Position numbers and translations under genes: made by a program. Positions 40,423 to 47,340 of a stretch of 47,340 nt of DNA are shown here, piece after piece. Below the pieces are notes generated by a model. The model saw only the letters and a program-made list of their open reading frames with translations, was not told the DNA's origin and made no database searches. This stretch comes from Patescibacteria group bacterium (GTDB lineage: Bacteria > Patescibacteriota > Microgenomatia > Woykebacterales > 2-01-FULL-43-14): assembly GCA_023485445.1 (NCBI GenBank), contig JAMCZT010000032.1, forward strand, positions 1 to 47,340. The letters run 5' to 3'. Position 1 is the stretch's first letter. Every line of letters begins with the position of its first letter.

Positions 40423-40797
40423 TTAAGTTAAGTGGTGGATAAAAATAATCAAACCCACGGCAAGGGAACTAACTGCCGCAACCAAGACGGCTCCGGCCGC
40501 ACAATCCTTTGCCGCTTTAGACAACGGATGAAAATCAGGAGAAACTAGGTCAATTGTATTTTCAATCGAGGTGTTAATCAATTCTGTCGTTAAGACAAAA
40601 CTGATCACTAGTATTAAAGCCAACCACTCACTAGTCGTAATCCTGAAAAATATTCCAGCAAATACGGCAAGGAAACTCGCTATTAGTTGGAGTTGAAATC
40701 TTGGCTCATCCCGCAAACCCTCCATAATTCCGGCAAAAGCGTGTTTAAAGCTGATCGCGTGTTTCTTCGGATGATGGTTATTTAGATGGCTAAGCAT
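40423..40797 (-). CDS. dgkA: Diacylglycerol/undecaprenol kinase family protein
   Basis: A 124-residue integral membrane kinase with three helices. The family signature ELINTSIENTIDLVSPDFHPLSKAAKD is split here as ELINTSIENTIDLV and HPLSKAAKD and carries the catalytic Glu and Asp residues. Gram-positive relatives phosphorylate undecaprenol to feed cell-wall lipid carrier synthesis, which fits a cell with peptidoglycan enzymes. It lies 30 bases downstream of the HU gene. Confidence 0.9.
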   Translation of the reverse strand: MLSHLNNHHPKKHAISFKHAFAGIMEGLRDEPRFQLQLIASFLAVFAGIFFRITTSEWLALILVISFVLTTELINTSIENTIDLVSPDFHPLSKAAKDCAAGAVLVAAVSSLAVGLIIFIHHLT

Positions 40798-40827
40798 AAC
40801 ATTTATCTCAAATATTTAAGAGTTAGC

Positions 40828-41100
40828 CTAGCGAACACCCTTCTTCAAAACTTTAGAAGCGATAAAACCAATCGCTTTCATCGAAGGGAGTTGTAAAGGC
40901 TGACCGGTTTTAGGATTTCTACCCATCCTACTACGTCGACTTCGAACAACAAAAGTGCCAAATCCGGAAATGACTACCTTATCCCCTTTATTCAAAGCCT
41001 TCTCAACGTTTTCAAAAGTCGCCTCAACAGCTTCTTTGGCTGCCTTCTTAGTCAGGTTAGCTTCTTTCGCAACCCTTTCGATCAAGTCTACTTTTAACAT
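40828..41100 (-). CDS. hup: HU-family DNA-binding protein
   Basis: A 90-residue histone-like protein. The dimerisation helices (KVDLIERVAKEANLTKKAAKE in part, FENVEKALNKGDKV) precede the beta-arm, with GFGTFVVRSRRSRMGRNPKTG as its minor-groove-binding signature. It bends and compacts DNA. A GGGGGTGAAC ribosome binding site is about five bases before the ATG. It lies 15 bases after ymdB. Confidence 0.95.
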   Translation of the reverse strand: MLKVDLIERVAKEANLTKKAAKEAVEATFENVEKALNKGDKVVISGFGTFVVRSRRSRMGRNPKTGQPLQLPSMKAIGFIASKVLKKGVR

Positions 41101-41115
41101 AAGTTCACCCCCTTT

Positions 41116-41907
41116 TTATTCCAAAATTTTATCGATTCTTTTGATCGATTTAGCCATTCCCTTTTTATCCGTTTCAACAAAAACGGAAGAAAATATCTTC
41201 GGGCCCGTCTCGACCCATTCAAATTTCTGAGGATAGGGGTATTTGTGAGCTTTGATAATCGTTTCCGGGTCTACCCCTAAAACCGAGTGCTGAGCTCCCG
41301 TCATTCCCACATCGCTCACATAAGCCGTTCCTTTAGGAAGAATCCAGGTGTCGGAAGTCGGAATGTGGGTGTGAGTCCCCGCAACTAGAGTAACCCGTCC
41401 ATCGAGATACCAACCCATGGCCATTTTTTCTGAAGTCGCTTCAGCATGAAAATCAACGATGATCGCCGCAAATTTTTCCTTAGCGCATTGGTCTGCGATA
41501 ATTTCATCTATCGTCCGGAAAGGGTCTTCTGTCGGATCGGGGATCCAAAGCCGGCCTAAAAGGTTAACTACTAAAACTTTTTCTTTTCCACTCACTGTCG
41601 CGATAGTAAAGCCAAAACCGGCCACGTCGCCGGGGTAATTTGCCGGCCGGATAATCGTCGGGTCGTTTTCTAAAAGAGGGTACGTTTCTTCTCGAAACCA
41701 AATATGGTTACCAGAGGTCATAATGTCCACCCCGTAACCGCGGATCTCGTCAATTGCCTGAGGAGTCGCCCCCTTACCATGGGAAAGGTTCTCCACGTTA
41801 GCGATCACCAAATCAACTTTTTCTTCCTCAACGAGACTGGGAAGAATTTCGCTGACGGCTTTTCGACCGAGTTTAGCAACAATGTCGCCGATGAATAATA
41901 TACGCAT
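41116..41907 (-). CDS. ymdB: YmdB-family metallophosphoesterase
   Basis: A 263-residue calcineurin-like phosphoesterase. MRILFIGDIVAKLGRKAV begins the metal site (Asp8), followed by IANVENLSHGKG, MTSGNHIW, VDFHAEATSEK and GTHTHIPTSD. Bacillus YmdB hydrolyses 2',3'-cyclic nucleotides and influences biofilm and motility decisions. It follows rny by about 50 bases, the same neighbourhood seen in Firmicutes (rny-ymdB). All metal ligands appear present. Confidence 0.93.
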   Translation of the reverse strand: MRILFIGDIVAKLGRKAVSEILPSLVEEEKVDLVIANVENLSHGKGATPQAIDEIRGYGVDIMTSGNHIWFREETYPLLENDPTIIRPANYPGDVAGFGFTIATVSGKEKVLVVNLLGRLWIPDPTEDPFRTIDEIIADQCAKEKFAAIIVDFHAEATSEKMAMGWYLDGRVTLVAGTHTHIPTSDTWILPKGTAYVSDVGMTGAQHSVLGVDPETIIKAHKYPYPQKFEWVETGPKIFSSVFVETDKKGMAKSIKRIDKILE

Positions 41908-41959
41908 GAAAGTTTTCCAAACGCTTTGCTTGCCAAATTAAAAGAACTATAACTTTTAA

Positions 41960-43486
41960 CTACTTAGCCACGTCCACTGCTCGTGTCTCTCGAACTACGG
42001 TCACTTTAACCTGTCCTGGATAGGTTACGGTATCATGGATCTTTTCGGCAATATCATGGGCTAACTTCATCATCTCCCCGTCGCCAATTTCCGCAGGAAC
42101 AACCAAAACCCTAACTTCACGTCCAGCTTGAATAGCAAAGCATTTTTCCACTCCAGGGAAAGAGTTAGCCACGTTTTCCAGTTCCGTCACCCGTTTTAAG
42201 TATTCTTCCAAAGATTCCCTTCGCGCCCCTGGCCTGGCTCCGGAAATCGCATCAGCCACCGCAACAATCGCCGCTTCTAGCGAGGATTGGTTGTCATCGT
42301 GCTGTGAGCCAATCCCTTCGATAATCTCCTTAGATAAACCATTTCGCTTGGCAATATCCGCCCCGACTTCCGCGTGTGGACCTTCAACTTCCGCCGTGAC
42401 AGCCTTACCGATATCGTGAAGTAAAGCAACCTGCTTTACCAAAGTCATGTTTCCACCCACTTGGCTAGCAATTGATTTAGCCAAATTAACTACCTCTAAA
42501 GTATGTTGGAGCATATTTTGGCCGTAACTGGTCCGATATTTGAAACGGCCTAAAAGGTCGATCACTTCACGAGGTAAATGGGGCACGCCAGATTTGTAAG
42601 CAACATCCTCACCGGCCTCATGCATCAGCTTTTCGACATCTTTGCGGGTTTTCTCGACAACTTCTTCGATTCTTCCCGGCTGGATTCGGCCATCAACAAT
42701 AAGCCTCTCCAAGGTCACTTTCGCCACTTCCCGTCGAACTGGGTCAAAACAAGAAAGCCGGATCACTCCAGGAGTTTCGTCCATGTCAAAATCAACCCCA
42801 GTTGCCGCTTCTAAGGCGCGGATGTTCCGACCTTCCCGGCCGATAATCCTGCCCTTCATGTCCTCGTCAGGAAGACGGACGGTCGAAGTCGTAAACTCTG
42901 GGACGTAATCAGTCGCGGAGGACTGCATAGCGTGAACCAAAATCTCTCGAACTTTCTTGTCCGCTTCATCCTTGGCCTCTTCTTGGGATTCCTTAATCTT
43001 GCGGCCAATTTCTTCTTTTAGCTTCACCTCAGCCGCTTCCATAATCAAGTTCTTAGCTTCTTCGCGGGTCAATCCTGCCACCCGTTCCAATTTCGCAATC
43101 TGTTCTTGTTTTATCTTTTCTAAATCCTCTGATTTCTTCGCCAATTCTTCGTTTTTTGTCACAAGTTGCTTTTCCCGCTCTTCTAATGCCCCTATCTTTC
43201 TCTCCAATGACTCTTCTTTTTGACTAATTCTTTGTTCCAACTGCAAAACTTCCCGCCTAGTAGCACGGGCTTCTTCTTCAGCCGCCTTTTTTATCCGGTA
43301 AGCTTCATCTTTAGCTTCAACAACGATTTCCTTCGCTCGGGCGGAGGCTTCCGCTTCAGTAGCTTTGGACGGAAGGGGAGTAGGAGTGGTTTTTAAAGTC
43401 TGTTTCTTAGTCCAATAATATGTCGCACCTGCACCAGCTCCTAAAGCAACTAAGGACGCTGCTGCCACAATTAAATATATCAACAT
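41960..43486 (-). CDS. rny: Ribonuclease Y
   Basis: A 508-residue membrane-bound endoribonuclease that starts mRNA decay. It has an N-terminal helix (about 2-25), a long Glu/Lys-rich coiled coil (about 45-185), a KH domain with KGRIIGREGRNIRALEAATG (from residue 211), and an HD domain with LLHDIGKAV (His357, Asp358). Length and order are those of the family. It lies in the recA-recX-rny-ymdB gene run. Confidence 0.95.
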   Translation of the reverse strand: MLIYLIVAAASLVALGAGAGATYYWTKKQTLKTTPTPLPSKATEAEASARAKEIVVEAKDEAYRIKKAAEEEARATRREVLQLEQRISQKEESLERKIGALEEREKQLVTKNEELAKKSEDLEKIKQEQIAKLERVAGLTREEAKNLIMEAAEVKLKEEIGRKIKESQEEAKDEADKKVREILVHAMQSSATDYVPEFTTSTVRLPDEDMKGRIIGREGRNIRALEAATGVDFDMDETPGVIRLSCFDPVRREVAKVTLERLIVDGRIQPGRIEEVVEKTRKDVEKLMHEAGEDVAYKSGVPHLPREVIDLLGRFKYRTSYGQNMLQHTLEVVNLAKSIASQVGGNMTLVKQVALLHDIGKAVTAEVEGPHAEVGADIAKRNGLSKEIIEGIGSQHDDNQSSLEAAIVAVADAISGARPGARRESLEEYLKRVTELENVANSFPGVEKCFAIQAGREVRVLVVPAEIGDGEMMKLAHDIAEKIHDTVTYPGQVKVTVVRETRAVDVAK

Positions 43487-43570
43487 TAAAGTCCATCTCT
43501 GTTCTAAGCTAGGGGCAAAATTTAAAAATACTGGAAAATCAAGCTAATTCGTTGCCCTAGTGGTTTTATT

Positions 43571-44251
43571 CTACCTTTTTTTCAAAAGGATGTCAACGAC
43601 AGGGGCGATCACGTCCCAGTCATATCCCCGGCGCATTAAGAACTGGCCTAATTTTTTCCGGAACTCCTCTTTTTCTAAATTTCGGTAAAGGGAAAGCTTT
43701 TTCTCGCCGGCTTTCAAAGCGGATTCTTCCGGAGATCCTGTGGCTTCTTCCTGACTTTCTCTTTCTTTGGCTACTTGGTCAATAATCTCTCTGCTTACTC
43801 CTTTTTGACGTAGTTCCATTTTCAATAATCGGAAACCACGTGGGTTAAACCGAAGACGCTGCTCGACCCACCATTTTGCAAAGTCGAAATCATCAACCTG
43901 GCCATATTTTTTAAGCTGATTAATCACTTTCTCCACTGAATTCTGGTAAGCGGCTTTTTCAGTTTCTGTTTTTAAGTCTTTAAGTTTTCCTTTACGCAAA
44001 AACTGATCCCGAACCTCTTTTTCAGTTCGAGGACGATAGGATAAAAAATGGAGAGCTTTGTCCATCAATCGACTAACCTGGTCTTTTTCCACTAGCTCTT
44101 TAACCTGGACTCCAGTCAAAACCTGGCCTATTTTAAGCTTCTCCTCAAATTTTTGCTCTAAAGAAATCCCAAAGGCAAACTGACCATCTAAAAAGACACT
44201 GACCCTTTTGGAATCCTTTTTCTGCTTTTCAATGGCTGTAATCTCGTTCAC
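43571..44251 (-). CDS. recX: Regulatory protein RecX
   Basis: A 226-residue modulator that binds and caps RecA filaments. It shows three-helix repeats with [23 protein letters not shown] and [27 protein letters not shown]. It starts at a GTG overlapping the recA stop (GTGA), so the regulator is translationally coupled to its target. The N-terminal extension of about 60 residues with a beta-hairpin is common in long RecX forms. Confidence 0.9.
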   Translation of the reverse strand: MNEITAIEKQKKDSKRVSVFLDGQFAFGISLEQKFEEKLKIGQVLTGVQVKELVEKDQVSRLMDKALHFLSYRPRTEKEVRDQFLRKGKLKDLKTETEKAAYQNSVEKVINQLKKYGQVDDFDFAKWWVEQRLRFNPRGFRLLKMELRQKGVSREIIDQVAKERESQEEATGSPEESALKAGEKKLSLYRNLEKEEFRKKLGQFLMRRGYDWDVIAPVVDILLKKR

Positions 44252-45288
44252 TCTTCTTTATTGCCGCCCTCGTCCACCCCAACCGCAACCATCGGCGCGC
44301 CTTCTTTAACCGCGTCCCGAATTTTCTTTTCTATTTCCACCGCTACCTTCGGGTTTTCTTCAAGATAAACTTTAGCACCTTCACGGCCTTGAGCAATCTT
44401 TTCGTCCCCGTAACTAAACCAAGCCCCGCTCTTTTGGATAATCCCTACTTCGGCCGCGATATCTAAGATGTTACCGACTTTCGAGATCCCTTTGTCAAAC
44501 ATGATATCAAATTCCGCCACCCGAAATGGGGGAGCGACTTTATTTTTTACAACCTTGACCCGCACGCGACTGCCGGTAAAATCCCCACCGTCTTTAACAT
44601 TATCCACCTTCCGCACATCTAACCTGACGGAAGAATAAAATTTTAAAGCCCTCCCTCCTGGAGTCGTCTCAGGATTGCCAAACATAACCCCCACTTTTTC
44701 CCGCAGTTGGTTAATAAAAATCACCAGCGTGTTTGACCGGTTAATCGAAGAAGTTAACTTCCGAAGGGCTTGGGACATCAGCCTAGCCTGAATCCCCACA
44801 AAAGCATCGCCCATTTCCCCTTCAACTTCGGCTCGCGGCACCAAAGCCGCCACAGAGTCCACGACCACCACGTCCAGCGCCCCCGAGCGAACCAAGGTCT
44901 CGACGATCTCAAGGGCTTGTTCTCCGGTATCTGGTTGGGAAACTAAAAGATCTTTAATATTCACTCCCAGGGCTTGAGCACGAAGAGGGTCTAGCGCGTG
45001 CTCAGCATCGACAAAGGCCGCCGCCCCACCTTTTCGTTGGGCTTCAGCAATCACGTGAAGGGCCAAAGTGGTCTTACCGCTTCCCTCAGGCCCAAAAACT
45101 TCCACCACCCTTCCTCGCGGAAGTCCACCTACTCCCAAGGCCAAATCTAACGCCAGTGCCCCGGTCGAGATCACGTCTACTGACATCTTTTCCCCAGCGT
45201 CACCTAATTTCATGATCGAGCCTTTCCCAAACTGCTTTTCGATTTGGGACATCGCGACTTGAATTGCTTGAAGTTTCTGGTCGTCCAT
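44248..45288 (-). CDS. recA: Recombinase RecA
   Basis: A 346-residue strand-exchange protein. Walker A GPEGSGKT is at residues 66-73, Walker B is in [12 protein letters not shown], and the signature [28 protein letters not shown] is present in two parts. The C-terminal domain is intact and ends in an acidic tail. A promoter lies upstream and a GGAGGG ribosome binding site precedes the ATG. No LexA-type operator is obvious. It heads the recA-recX pair. Confidence 0.98.
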   Translation of the reverse strand: MDDQKLQAIQVAMSQIEKQFGKGSIMKLGDAGEKMSVDVISTGALALDLALGVGGLPRGRVVEVFGPEGSGKTTLALHVIAEAQRKGGAAAFVDAEHALDPLRAQALGVNIKDLLVSQPDTGEQALEIVETLVRSGALDVVVVDSVAALVPRAEVEGEMGDAFVGIQARLMSQALRKLTSSINRSNTLVIFINQLREKVGVMFGNPETTPGGRALKFYSSVRLDVRKVDNVKDGGDFTGSRVRVKVVKNKVAPPFRVAEFDIMFDKGISKVGNILDIAAEVGIIQKSGAWFSYGDEKIAQGREGAKVYLEENPKVAVEIEKKIRDAVKEGAPMVAVGVDEGGNKEE

Positions 45289-45307
45289 AAACCCTCCATC
45301 AAAATTT

Positions 45308-45336
45308 ATCTAAGTATCTTTTTAAACTACTCTCAA
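45308..45336 (-). promoter_or_regulatory. Promoter of recA
   Basis: TTGAGA (45331-45336), 17 bases, TTAGAT (45308-45313). The leader of about 12 bases carries GGAGGG, a normal Shine-Dalgarno arrangement that contrasts with the leaderless genes. Confidence 0.6.
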
Positions 45337-45575
45337 ACTTCCAAACTGTTTCAATTCTAAAGCTTTTATGCTAAAATATCAAACAATAATATCGGCTTAA
45401 ATTCGGACGATAGGGGAGGGGACAATAAGTTAAAAGTGGCAAATTTCAAAGTTATAGTTCAAAGTTTAAGCTTTTTAATAATTATTTAAAATATTGTGCG
45501 ACATGATAGAGAAGTGGAACTTAAAAATACACTTATTTCGGATTTAGACTTTCGAGTTTAAAATTTAATTTGTAA
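45337..45575. other. Intergenic region between recA and tRNA-Pro
   Basis: AT-rich, no supported gene. It contains a purine-rich GATAGGGGAGGGGACA at about 45409 that looks like a ribosome binding site but is followed only by a very short frame. A twice-repeated TTCAAAGTT lies near 45447-45468. A TAAAAT box about 15 bases before the tRNA may be its -10. Confidence 0.4.
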
Positions 45576-45652
45576 CGGGGTGTAGCTCAGTTGGTTAGAG
45601 CACTAGGCTGGGGGTCTAGTGGCCGGAGGTTCGAGTCCTCTCACCCCGACCA
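45576..45652 (+). tRNA. tRNA-Pro (anticodon GGG)
   Basis: A 77-base tRNA with a full cloverleaf: acceptor CGGGGTG/CACCCCG, D-arm GCTC/GAGC, anticodon stem CTAGG/TCTAG around loop CTGGGGG (anticodon GGG, reading CCC/CCU), T-arm GGAGG/CCTCT with TTCGAGT. The discriminator A and CCA are encoded. The C1-G72 pair is typical of bacterial tRNA-Pro. Confidence 0.96.
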
Positions 45653-45674
45653 AATTTTCAATTAAATCATATTT

Positions 45675-46217
45675 ATGATAATTAAAGTCACTTACTTTGT
45701 TCACGGTACCACTACGGATAATGAGCAGAAAATTTCTTCTGGTTGGTCAGATGTTAACCTTTCAGATTTGGGAATCCAGCAATCAATCGATCTTAAAGAC
45801 CAGGTAAAAAACAAAAAGTTTGACGTCGTTTTTTGCTCTGATTTAAAAAGAGCTATGACCTCCGCTCAATTAACTTTTGAAGGAACTGCCGCGATTATTC
45901 CCGATCCTCGGCTGAGAGAATGTAACTACGGCAGGTTTAATGGTCAACCCTCTTCGATCGTTGAGCCAATGCAGGAGAAACATATCCGCGAAAGATTTCC
46001 CGAAGGTGAAAGCTACGAAGACGTTAAAAACCGAATCGCCGACTTTCTGGAATTTTTAAAGAAAAACTATCAGGGAAAATCTATCGCGATTGTCGCTCAC
46101 AAAGCACCCCAGCTAGCTTTGGATATACTGCTTAAAAATAAGACATGGGAGCAAGCGTTTGCACAGGATTGGCGAAAAACAAAATCCTGGCAGCCTGGTT
46201 GGGATTATCAACTCTAG
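45675..46217 (+). CDS. Histidine phosphatase-like protein with altered RHG motif
   Basis: A 180-residue protein of the phosphoglycerate mutase/histidine phosphatase superfamily. The phosphate-accepting His is kept (His10 in YFVHGTT), but the usual Arg before it (RHG) is Val. LKRAMTSAQLT supplies the second-motif Arg, RECNYG supplies the acid residue (Glu82), and the second His is in IVAHKAP (His142). Loss of the Arg that binds the phosphoryl group suggests weak or altered activity. The gene directly follows tRNA-Pro and has no clear ribosome binding site. Its substrate is unknown. Confidence 0.78.
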   Translation: MIIKVTYFVHGTTTDNEQKISSGWSDVNLSDLGIQQSIDLKDQVKNKKFDVVFCSDLKRAMTSAQLTFEGTAAIIPDPRLRECNYGRFNGQPSSIVEPMQEKHIRERFPEGESYEDVKNRIADFLEFLKKNYQGKSIAIVAHKAPQLALDILLKNKTWEQAFAQDWRKTKSWQPGWDYQL

Positions 46218-46341
46218 GTAAATACAAATTTTCTTTAAGAACCTTTTATCTCAATTAAGACTTAAGGCCTTTAGTGGATGTTGGTCATGAAAGAGAAGCC
46301 GCCGGAATTTTTTCAAAAATCCCCAAGCGGCTATTATCGTC

Positions 46342-47081
46342 TTATGAGTCTAACCGAAAAACTCTATTCTTATCACTCCCCTCTGGCTTGCCTTTAAAAT
46401 CCGTAACCAGCGCCCCCGGCTTCGCGAGCAATCAGGTTGCCGGGCAAAAAGTCATAAAGTTCGTTGCCGTCGTCGATCAAGGCCTCCATTTTTCCGGCGG
46501 CAACCAGGCACATATCCAAAGAAGGCGTCCAATTTTCCGTCACTCGCGTCACTCCTAAGTTAAACAACTTTTTGATCACTTCGCTTTTATATTCTCGACA
46601 GTAGTCGTAACCGCAAACGTAGGTAACTGTCGCTCGTTTGATATCACCTTCCTGGTTGACCTGCAAGCGTCGTTTACCTAAAAAAGCCCCAACCTTTTTC
46701 CGCAAAGTAAATTCGATCAAGAATCGGATTGCCCACCACTCCGGCAATCACCTCCTCACCTTTCAGCAAAGCAAGATTGATTGAAAAATAAGGCAGACCG
46801 AGAACAAAGGTAAATTCCGATTTTTTATCCAGAAAACCTGCCTCTTCAGAAAGAAGATTATAATCAGGAAAGTTCTGAATGAGAACGTGAAGAATTTTTT
46901 CTTCGGATTCAAGATCAGCTTTGGTGCGAAAGTTGAAAACATGGGTCTTTTCTTCCACCGCCAAGCTCTCGCCGAAATATTTTTTCAACACTTCCCCACC
47001 GCTCTCCACGGCGGCGATCATTGTTTTTAAAACTAAATCCACTACCAAACTCCTCTTCCACATAATTAGTTTAGCGATCAA
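46342..47081 (-). pseudogene. Inositol monophosphatase family protein, decayed
   Basis: The remnant of an inositol monophosphatase/3'-phosphoadenosine phosphatase-like enzyme. The N-terminal frame keeps TMIAAVESGGEVLKKYFG, the NLLSEEAG metal-site motif and LGLPYFSINLALLKG, but the DPLDGT metal-binding motif that should lie between them is absent, an in-frame loss of about a dozen residues. A frameshift near 46690 separates YFAEKGWG from GAFLGKRRLQV, and another near 46400 separates AGGAGYG from DFKGKPEGSDKN. Three independent lesions make activity impossible and error unlikely as the sole cause. Confidence 0.75.
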
Positions 47082-47138
47082 TCTAATCTAAACAAACATA
47101 GTCTAAAAAATCAATACTTTCCAATCCCTAGCCTATAG

Positions 47139-47167
47139 TTGAATTTTACGTTTATTTTTGGTATAAT
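47139..47167 (+). promoter_or_regulatory. Strong promoter of an interrupted gene
   Basis: TTGAAT (47139-47144), 17 bases, TATAAT (47162-47167), the same form as the rnpB promoter. A leader with GAAAGGAGAG follows. Confidence 0.7.
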
Positions 47168-47199
47168 TGCCCAAAATAAACGAGCGAAAGGAGAGCAAA

Positions 47200-47219
47200 A
47201 TGGAATCAATTCACCCGTA
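47200..47219 (+). pseudogene. 5' end of a gene cut by IS30 insertion
   Basis: An ATG at 47200 with an excellent ribosome binding site (AAAGGAG, about seven bases upstream) opens the frame MESIHP, which is broken after about six codons by the IS30 inverted repeat beginning at 47220. In the disrupted frame a stop occurs inside the element after 14 codons. The identity of the original gene cannot be told. Confidence 0.6.
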
Positions 47220-47340
47220 TTCTAGGAACGAACGCAACTCCTAGAGCAAATTAAGGTGCTCATTAAATACTTCCTGAGCTGTCTTGTATTGTAATATTTT
47301 CCTGGGCCTGTTGTTAAGCTCCCAAATTACATCCTCCAGC
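47220..47340 (-). mobile_element. IS30-family element, transposase 3' end (partial)
   Basis: The terminal inverted repeat at 47220-47247 pairs with that at 96-122. Inside it lies the end of the transposase gene. The element runs off the right edge in the same orientation as the partial element at the left edge. Confidence 0.8.
47241..47340 (-). CDS. IS30 transposase, C-terminal fragment
   Basis: The last 32 codons read LEDVIWELNNRPRKILQYKT then AQEVFNEHLNLL and a TAG stop. The LNNRPRKxLxYxTxxEVF pattern is diagnostic of the C-terminus of IS30 transposases, just after the catalytic Glu. The stop codon lies inside the terminal inverted repeat. Confidence 0.88.
   Translation of the reverse strand, partial: LEDVIWELNNRPRKILQYKTAQEVFNEHLNLL

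Noticed and set aside
45405-45490. Possible small gene behind the purine-rich GGGGAGGGGA near 45410
   Set aside because: The nearest starts give frames of only a few to 17 codons at poor spacing.
1-47340. Composite transposon bounded by two IS30 copies
   Set aside because: The enclosed DNA is largely core chromosome (recA, secDF, rnpB, gltX). A contig cut at a repeated element is simpler, although recombination between copies remains possible.

Overview
The window looks like part of a Patescibacteria (CPR) chromosome, probably Microgenomatia-like. The lineage is inferred from gene content, not from a database match. Supporting signs are a compact layout of housekeeping genes with few biosynthetic genes, CPR-typical small proteins (a DUF5679 zinc ribbon, DUF4446, a winged-helix/nucleotidyltransferase fusion), an archaeal-type AspRS, and many genes with a -10 box 6-7 bases before the start codon and no Shine-Dalgarno sequence. 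TGA is used as a stop, which excludes the Gracilibacteria-type code.

Layout. 1-122 and 47220-47340 are the two ends of an IS30-family element in the same orientation, so the window starts and stops inside IS30 copies. 166-1773: a sugar-nucleotide-type dehydrogenase and a membrane protein. 1848-3046 (-): ribosome hibernation factor HPF with a bacterial eRF1-like protein. 3192-6372 (+): a complete NHEJ operon (Ku, LigD phosphoesterase-ligase, separate LigD polymerase). 6463-12246: gltX, a lipo/membrane protein, and aspS-dacA, whose junction carries an exact 904-bp tandem duplication that creates an in-frame DacA-AspRS chimera between the intact genes.

12434-21303 (-) is an accessory island. 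It holds five paralogous membrane-anchored PsbP-like proteins built from a shared anchor cassette, variable domains and a repeated linker. A frameshifted IS481/IS3-like transposase, an MntA/HepT toxin-antitoxin remnant, and a HicB-DUF3800 pair lie among them. A sixth, single-domain relative lies at 27739-28446. This island is the best candidate for an undescribed system: a modular, recombining family of surface proteins.

21403-45288 is mostly conserved core on the minus strand: recJ; secD and secF separated by two unknown genes; a GH130 enzyme; DUF3048/DUF4446; a ComM-like ATPase; a polysaccharide deacetylase; a GT4 glycosyltransferase; RNase P RNA; AI-2E-type permease; miaB-miaA; HU; ymdB; rny; recX-recA. 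tRNA-Pro(GGG), a histidine-phosphatase-like protein and a decayed inositol monophosphatase gene follow. At the right edge a strong promoter, RBS and six codons of a gene are cut off by the IS30 insertion.

Frameshifts are found only in accessory genes (transposase, hepT, one PsbP-like paralog, the inositol phosphatase). The core genes are intact, which argues for real decay rather than general sequencing error.
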